From the NCBI GenBank assembly GCA_946481445.1, contig CAMLOA010000026.1, positions 1 through 11,402 on the forward strand: DNA of 11,402 nt, written 5' to 3'. Below are positions 8,711-11,402 of this stretch, piece by piece (positions within the stretch are counted from its first letter, which is position 1; each line of letters starts with the position of its first letter). The DNA is from an uncultured Devosia sp. GTDB taxonomy: Bacteria; Pseudomonadota; Alphaproteobacteria; Rhizobiales; Devosiaceae. Under the pieces are notes generated by a model that saw only the letters and a program-made list of their open reading frames with translations, was not told where the DNA came from and did not search any database. The translations under genes were made by a program, and so were the position numbers.

Positions 8711-9439
8711 CTAGCTGGCCATCGGCTGGCCGGTTTCCAGCAGGGTCTTGAGTCCGGCCAGGATGAGCGGCCAGCCTTCCTCCACCCCCGCCTGGGACGC
8801 GGCAGCGTCGAAGTGGGTGAGCGTCAGCTTGCACATCTCCCCCATCGGCTCGATTTCGTACATCACCCGGGTGACCTTCCCCTCGGGCGCCCAGTTTGCC
8901 CGGAAGGTTGTGACCAGCCTGCGCTCCTGCTCGATCTCGAGCACTTCGCCATCGAGGTTCGTGTCGCCATTGGGGTCTAGATAGTGAAACCGCCCGCCCA
9001 CCTTCAGGTCGGCCTGCACGCGGCTGCCGTAGTAGTAGTGCCGGGTCTTCTCCGGGTTGACGATGGCATCCCAGACCGCGGCCGGAGTCGCGCGGATATA
9101 GGTCACCACCACATAGTCGGGCTTGTCGGTCATCGGCGCCTCCACTTGCCGTTTGATGTCGAGTGCGAACCGCGCCAGGGGCTTGGCATAGGGCGCGATC
9201 CAGCGGTCCGCCACCTCCTGGATAGGGGCAGCGTTGATGTAGTGATACTTGAAGCGGCCAGCCTTGCGGCTGACCACCAGATGGGCGGCCTCGAGGACGG
9301 CAAGGTGCTTCATCACGCCGAAACGCGTCATTCCCAGCCCGGATTCGAGCTCGGTCAGCGTCTGCCCGTCGCGTTCGCGCAGCGCGTCGAGCAAGGCACG
9401 GCGGGTTGGATCGCCGAGGGCTTTGAAGATTGCGTCCAC
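8711..9439 (-). CDS. ArsR-family HTH regulator fused to SRPBCC/AHSA1 domain
   Basis: This 242-residue fusion protein starts with an ArsR-type winged helix (residues 1 to about 80), opening VDAIFKALGDPTRRALLDAL with recognition region GMTRFGVMKHLAVLEAAHLV. It then joins an AHSA1/SRPBCC ligand-binding domain (about 108-232: YIRATPAAVWDAIVNPEKT, then GGRFHYLDPNGD). The family normally represses its own operon. The SRPBCC part may bind a hydrophobic ligand, but none is known here. The only cysteine (about C203) lies in the SRPBCC half, so the classical ArsR metal site is absent. I prefer GTG 9439 over the longer GTG 9469. The family usually begins MDAIFKAL, and the longer start would lie inside the promoter spacer and operator. 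The promoter places the transcript start at about 9440, implying a leaderless mRNA. The methyltransferase gene follows 89 bp downstream. Confidence 0.9.
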   Translation of the reverse strand: MDAIFKALGDPTRRALLDALRERDGQTLTELESGLGMTRFGVMKHLAVLEAAHLVVSRKAGRFKYHYINAAPIQEVADRWIAPYAKPLARFALDIKRQVEAPMTDKPDYVVVTYIRATPAAVWDAIVNPEKTRHYYYGSRVQADLKVGGRFHYLDPNGDTNLDGEVLEIEQERRLVTTFRANWAPEGKVTRVMYEIEPMGEMCKLTLTHFDAAASQAGVEEGWPLILAGLKTLLETGQPMAS

Positions 9440-9446
9440 GCCCGTT

Positions 9447-9476
9447 ACATTAGGTGACCATTTGGTCACATGTCAA
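9447..9476 (-). promoter_or_regulatory. Promoter of the ArsR-SRPBCC gene
   Basis: On the minus strand a perfect -35 TTGACA (9476-9471) is followed, after an 18-base spacer, by -10-like TAATGT (9452-9447). Seven bases further on is about 9440, one base before the GTG start at 9439. The spacer holds the palindrome at 9454-9469. The -10 matches consensus only partly, and 18 bases is at the long end of the usual spacing. Confidence 0.6.
9454..9469. promoter_or_regulatory. 16-bp palindromic operator, probable ArsR autoregulation site
   Basis: GTGACCA and TGGTCAC are perfect 7-base inverted arms around a central TT, sitting wholly between the -35 and -10 elements. ArsR-family dimers bind such dyads, and binding here would block RNA polymerase directly. 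The adjacent regulator gene is the natural candidate to bind it. Confidence 0.65.
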
Positions 9477-9516
9477 GCCGCAAAGTCTGCGGGGTGGAAG
9501 TAGGGGGTAAGGGCGA

Positions 9517-11402
9517 TCAGCTTGCGGCGCCGAACATCAGGTTGCGGCTGGCCTGCCAGGCCGTGCTTTCGACCCCGCCATTGCGCAGGACGTCCTCGAG
9601 CTGCATCGGGCGGCCGAACAGGTATCCCTGCATGACCGTGCCGCCCAGGCCCAGCAGCGCGTCCAGCTGTTCCTCGGTTTCGATACCCTCGAAGACGCAG
9701 GAAATGCCGAGGTTGCGGGAGAGGTCGATCATCGTCTTGACGATGGCGCGGCTGGTGGGGTCGCTGGTGACCTCCATCACGAAGCTTCGGTCGATCTTGA
9801 TGCGATCGAGCGGCAGCTTCTGCACATGGGTCAGGCTCGAATGGCCGGTGCCGAAATCGTCCAGGGCGATCCGCGAACCGAGCGACAAAAGCTTGAGCAG
9901 GGCAGCATTGGCCTGCGCCAGGTCACGCATGACGGCGGTTTCGGTGATCTCGAAGTCGACGCGACAGGGTTTGCCGGCCCGGTCCACCAGCGCGGCAATG
10001 GCCTCGATCGAGGTCGCCGATGCCAGGTCGTTGGCCGACAGGTTCACCGAGAGACGGATGGATTTGGGCAGGAGAGCCGAGGCCGCCAGGGCCTTTTCCA
10101 GCACCACCTGCGTGATCTTGGAAATGACGCCGGCGCGCTCGGCCAGCGGGATGAACTCCCCGGGCGAGATTTCTCCGAGACGCGGGCTGCGCCAGCGCGC
10201 CAGGACCTCGTAGCCGGTGACCCGGTTGAGCGCGATGTCGAACTGGGGCTGGAACAGGATATAGATCTCGCGCTGCAGGTCGGCCGTGTGCAGTGCATGC
10301 TCGAGGCTGCGGACTTTGGAGATGTCCCGGTCATGCTGGGCCGAAAACACCACGGCCTGCCCCCGCTTTTCGCGCTTGGCGACCGAGGCGGCGTAGTCGG
10401 CCCGGTCGTAGAGGCTCTCCGGCGTGTCGTCCGGACGCGAGGCGGCAAAGCCCGCCGAGGCCGACAGATGGATATTGGCGCCCGGCAGGTCGAAGGACAG
10501 GGCCATGGCGCCGCACAGCAGGGCGCCACAATGCTGCAGCGACTGCTCATCGGCCAGCCCGTCCATGATCAGGGCGAAGTTGTCCGCTCCCAGGCGGGCA
10601 ACGAAGGTCGACGGACGGCGCAGGGCCATGATGCGGTTGGCCACCTCGATGAGCACCCGGTCGCCCGTGATCTGGCCGAAAATGTCGTTGACGGACTTGA
10701 AGCTGTCGAGGTCGAGGCGGGCCACCGAGACGCTGGTGCCATCCTGAGCGGCGCGTGCCAGGGCTTCGCCCAGCTGGCGATCGAACCAGCGCCGGTTCGG
10801 CAGGCCGGTCAGCGTGTCCACATTCGCCAATCGGTTGTTCTCGTCCGACAGGCGCTGCGTTTCGGCCTGGCGCCGCGCCATTTCCGAGCGCGAAGCCACC
10901 AGGGCACCGAAGTCTCGGTAGTTGCCGAGCAGGATGAACAGCAGCACGGCGACGACGATCACCATGTTGACGGCGATGGCGAACAGGACCTGGTTGCCGG
11001 AGGTTGCAAAAAAGACGGCGAAAGGAATGAGCACGCAGGCGCCCACCATCAGCGCTGCCGAGCGCACATGGCCCAGGCAGAACATGCAGCCGATGGTGGT
11101 GATGCCCATGTAGAAGGCTACATGGGACTGCTGGAACGCATTGCCGTAGGGGAACAGGGCCGTCGACCACAGTGTGAAGCCGATGGCCATGATCGCGGCG
11201 ACCCAGATCATGCTGGACAGCATCCTGCGTGCCTTGATCGGATCGAGGACGCGATCGCGGTTGCGGTACCAGAAGGCCACGCGCGCAATGCTCAGCACGG
11301 ACAGTACTGCGGGAATATAGGCCGTCAGCAGGGCCGGCGCAGAATGCAGGTGGGTCAGCGCCAGGATGAGGGTATTGGCGAGCAGCATGCTGTAGAGCAG
11401 CG
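9517..11402 (-). CDS. Membrane GGDEF-EAL protein with degenerate GGDEF, probable c-di-GMP phosphodiesterase (5' end possibly cut)
   Basis: Residue numbers are from ATG 11388 (623 residues). About five membrane helices fill 1-155. A short coiled linker (about 165-190) is followed by a GGDEF domain (about 188-350) and an EAL domain (about 360-605). The GGDEF motif reads GADNF (267-271), so cyclase activity is unlikely. The EAL side looks complete: EVL in place of EAL (E394), N449, E480 in EITET, DDFGTG (D510, D511), K531, EGIET (E567, E570) and Q587. The predicted activity is hydrolysis of cyclic-di-GMP, possibly with the GGDEF-like domain binding GTP as a regulator. The frame remains open from ATG 11388 to the right edge (LLYS before the Met) and reads as continuous membrane protein, so the real start may lie outside the window. 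Its stop is 47 bases from the -35 of the next minus-strand gene. No clear terminator lies between them. Confidence 0.92.
   Translation of the reverse strand, partial: LLYSMLLANTLILALTHLHSAPALLTAYIPAVLSVLSIARVAFWYRNRDRVLDPIKARRMLSSMIWVAAIMAIGFTLWSTALFPYGNAFQQSHVAFYMGITTIGCMFCLGHVRSAALMVGACVLIPFAVFFATSGNQVLFAIAVNMVIVVAVLLFILLGNYRDFGALVASRSEMARRQAETQRLSDENNRLANVDTLTGLPNRRWFDRQLGEALARAAQDGTSVSVARLDLDSFKSVNDIFGQITGDRVLIEVANRIMALRRPSTFVARLGADNFALIMDGLADEQSLQHCGALLCGAMALSFDLPGANIHLSASAGFAASRPDDTPESLYDRADYAASVAKREKRGQAVVFSAQHDRDISKVRSLEHALHTADLQREIYILFQPQFDIALNRVTGYEVLARWRSPRLGEISPGEFIPLAERAGVISKITQVVLEKALAASALLPKSIRLSVNLSANDLASATSIEAIAALVDRAGKPCRVDFEITETAVMRDLAQANAALLKLLSLGSRIALDDFGTGHSSLTHVQKLPLDRIKIDRSFVMEVTSDPTSRAIVKTMIDLSRNLGISCVFEGIETEEQLDALLGLGGTVMQGYLFGRPMQLEDVLRNGGVESTAWQASRNLMFGAAS

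Noticed and set aside
9440..9469. Ten-residue N-terminal extension of the ArsR-SRPBCC protein from GTG 9469
   Set aside because: It would overlap the -10 element and operator, lacks a ribosome site, and does not match the usual MDAIFKAL-type family start.
9478..9492. CCGCA-AAGTC-TGCGG mini-hairpin as terminator of the GGDEF-EAL gene
   Set aside because: It has only a 5-bp stem and no T-tract, and it abuts the next promoter. This is too weak to call.

Overview
The window looks like chromosomal DNA of a GC-rich alphaproteobacterium. Gene content and protein style suggest Hyphomicrobiales, perhaps a Devosia-like member, but that placement is an inference from memory and was not searched. Coding density is high. 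The high GC creates long open antisense frames opposite the real genes. I see no rRNA, tRNA, CRISPR array, insertion sequence or phage gene.

Layout, left to right. (1) 2-1003, minus strand: the first 334 codons of a membrane-bound PAS sensor histidine kinase, cut by the left edge just after its phospho-acceptor His. (2) 1183-3822, minus: a complete M1 aminopeptidase N (pepN) with intact GAMEN and HExxH zinc motifs. A hairpin at 1094-1117, after its stop, is a likely terminator. (3) 3823-4140: a 318-bp divergent intergenic region with two short perfect palindromes close to the next gene. (4) 4141-5991 and 6251-8113, plus: two paralogous half-size ABC exporters, each with a TMD-NBD layout and a complete ATP site, probably forming a heterodimer. 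The 259 bp between them hold a 9-bp hairpin and a 32-codon ORF with a strong Shine-Dalgarno. (5) 8118-8142: a perfect 10-bp hairpin between converging genes. (6) 8148-8621 and 8711-9439, minus: an ArsR-type HTH regulator fused to an SRPBCC/AHSA1 domain, followed 89 bp later by an ICMT/PEMT-like membrane methyltransferase. A 16-bp palindrome lies exactly between a TTGACA -35 and a TAATGT -10 in front of the regulator. The spacing predicts a leaderless GTG start. (7) 9517-11402, minus: a membrane GGDEF-EAL protein with a degenerate GGDEF motif (GADNF) and an apparently complete EAL active site. Its 5' end probably lies outside the window.

The genes do not form one obvious pathway. The recognisable units are the ABC exporter pair and the autoregulated ArsR-SRPBCC/methyltransferase operon. 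The kinase and the cyclic-di-GMP protein are separate signalling genes. I found no convincing novel multi-gene system. The best leads are the regulator's promoter architecture, the palindromes before the exporter, the small ORF between the exporter genes, and the degenerate GGDEF domain.
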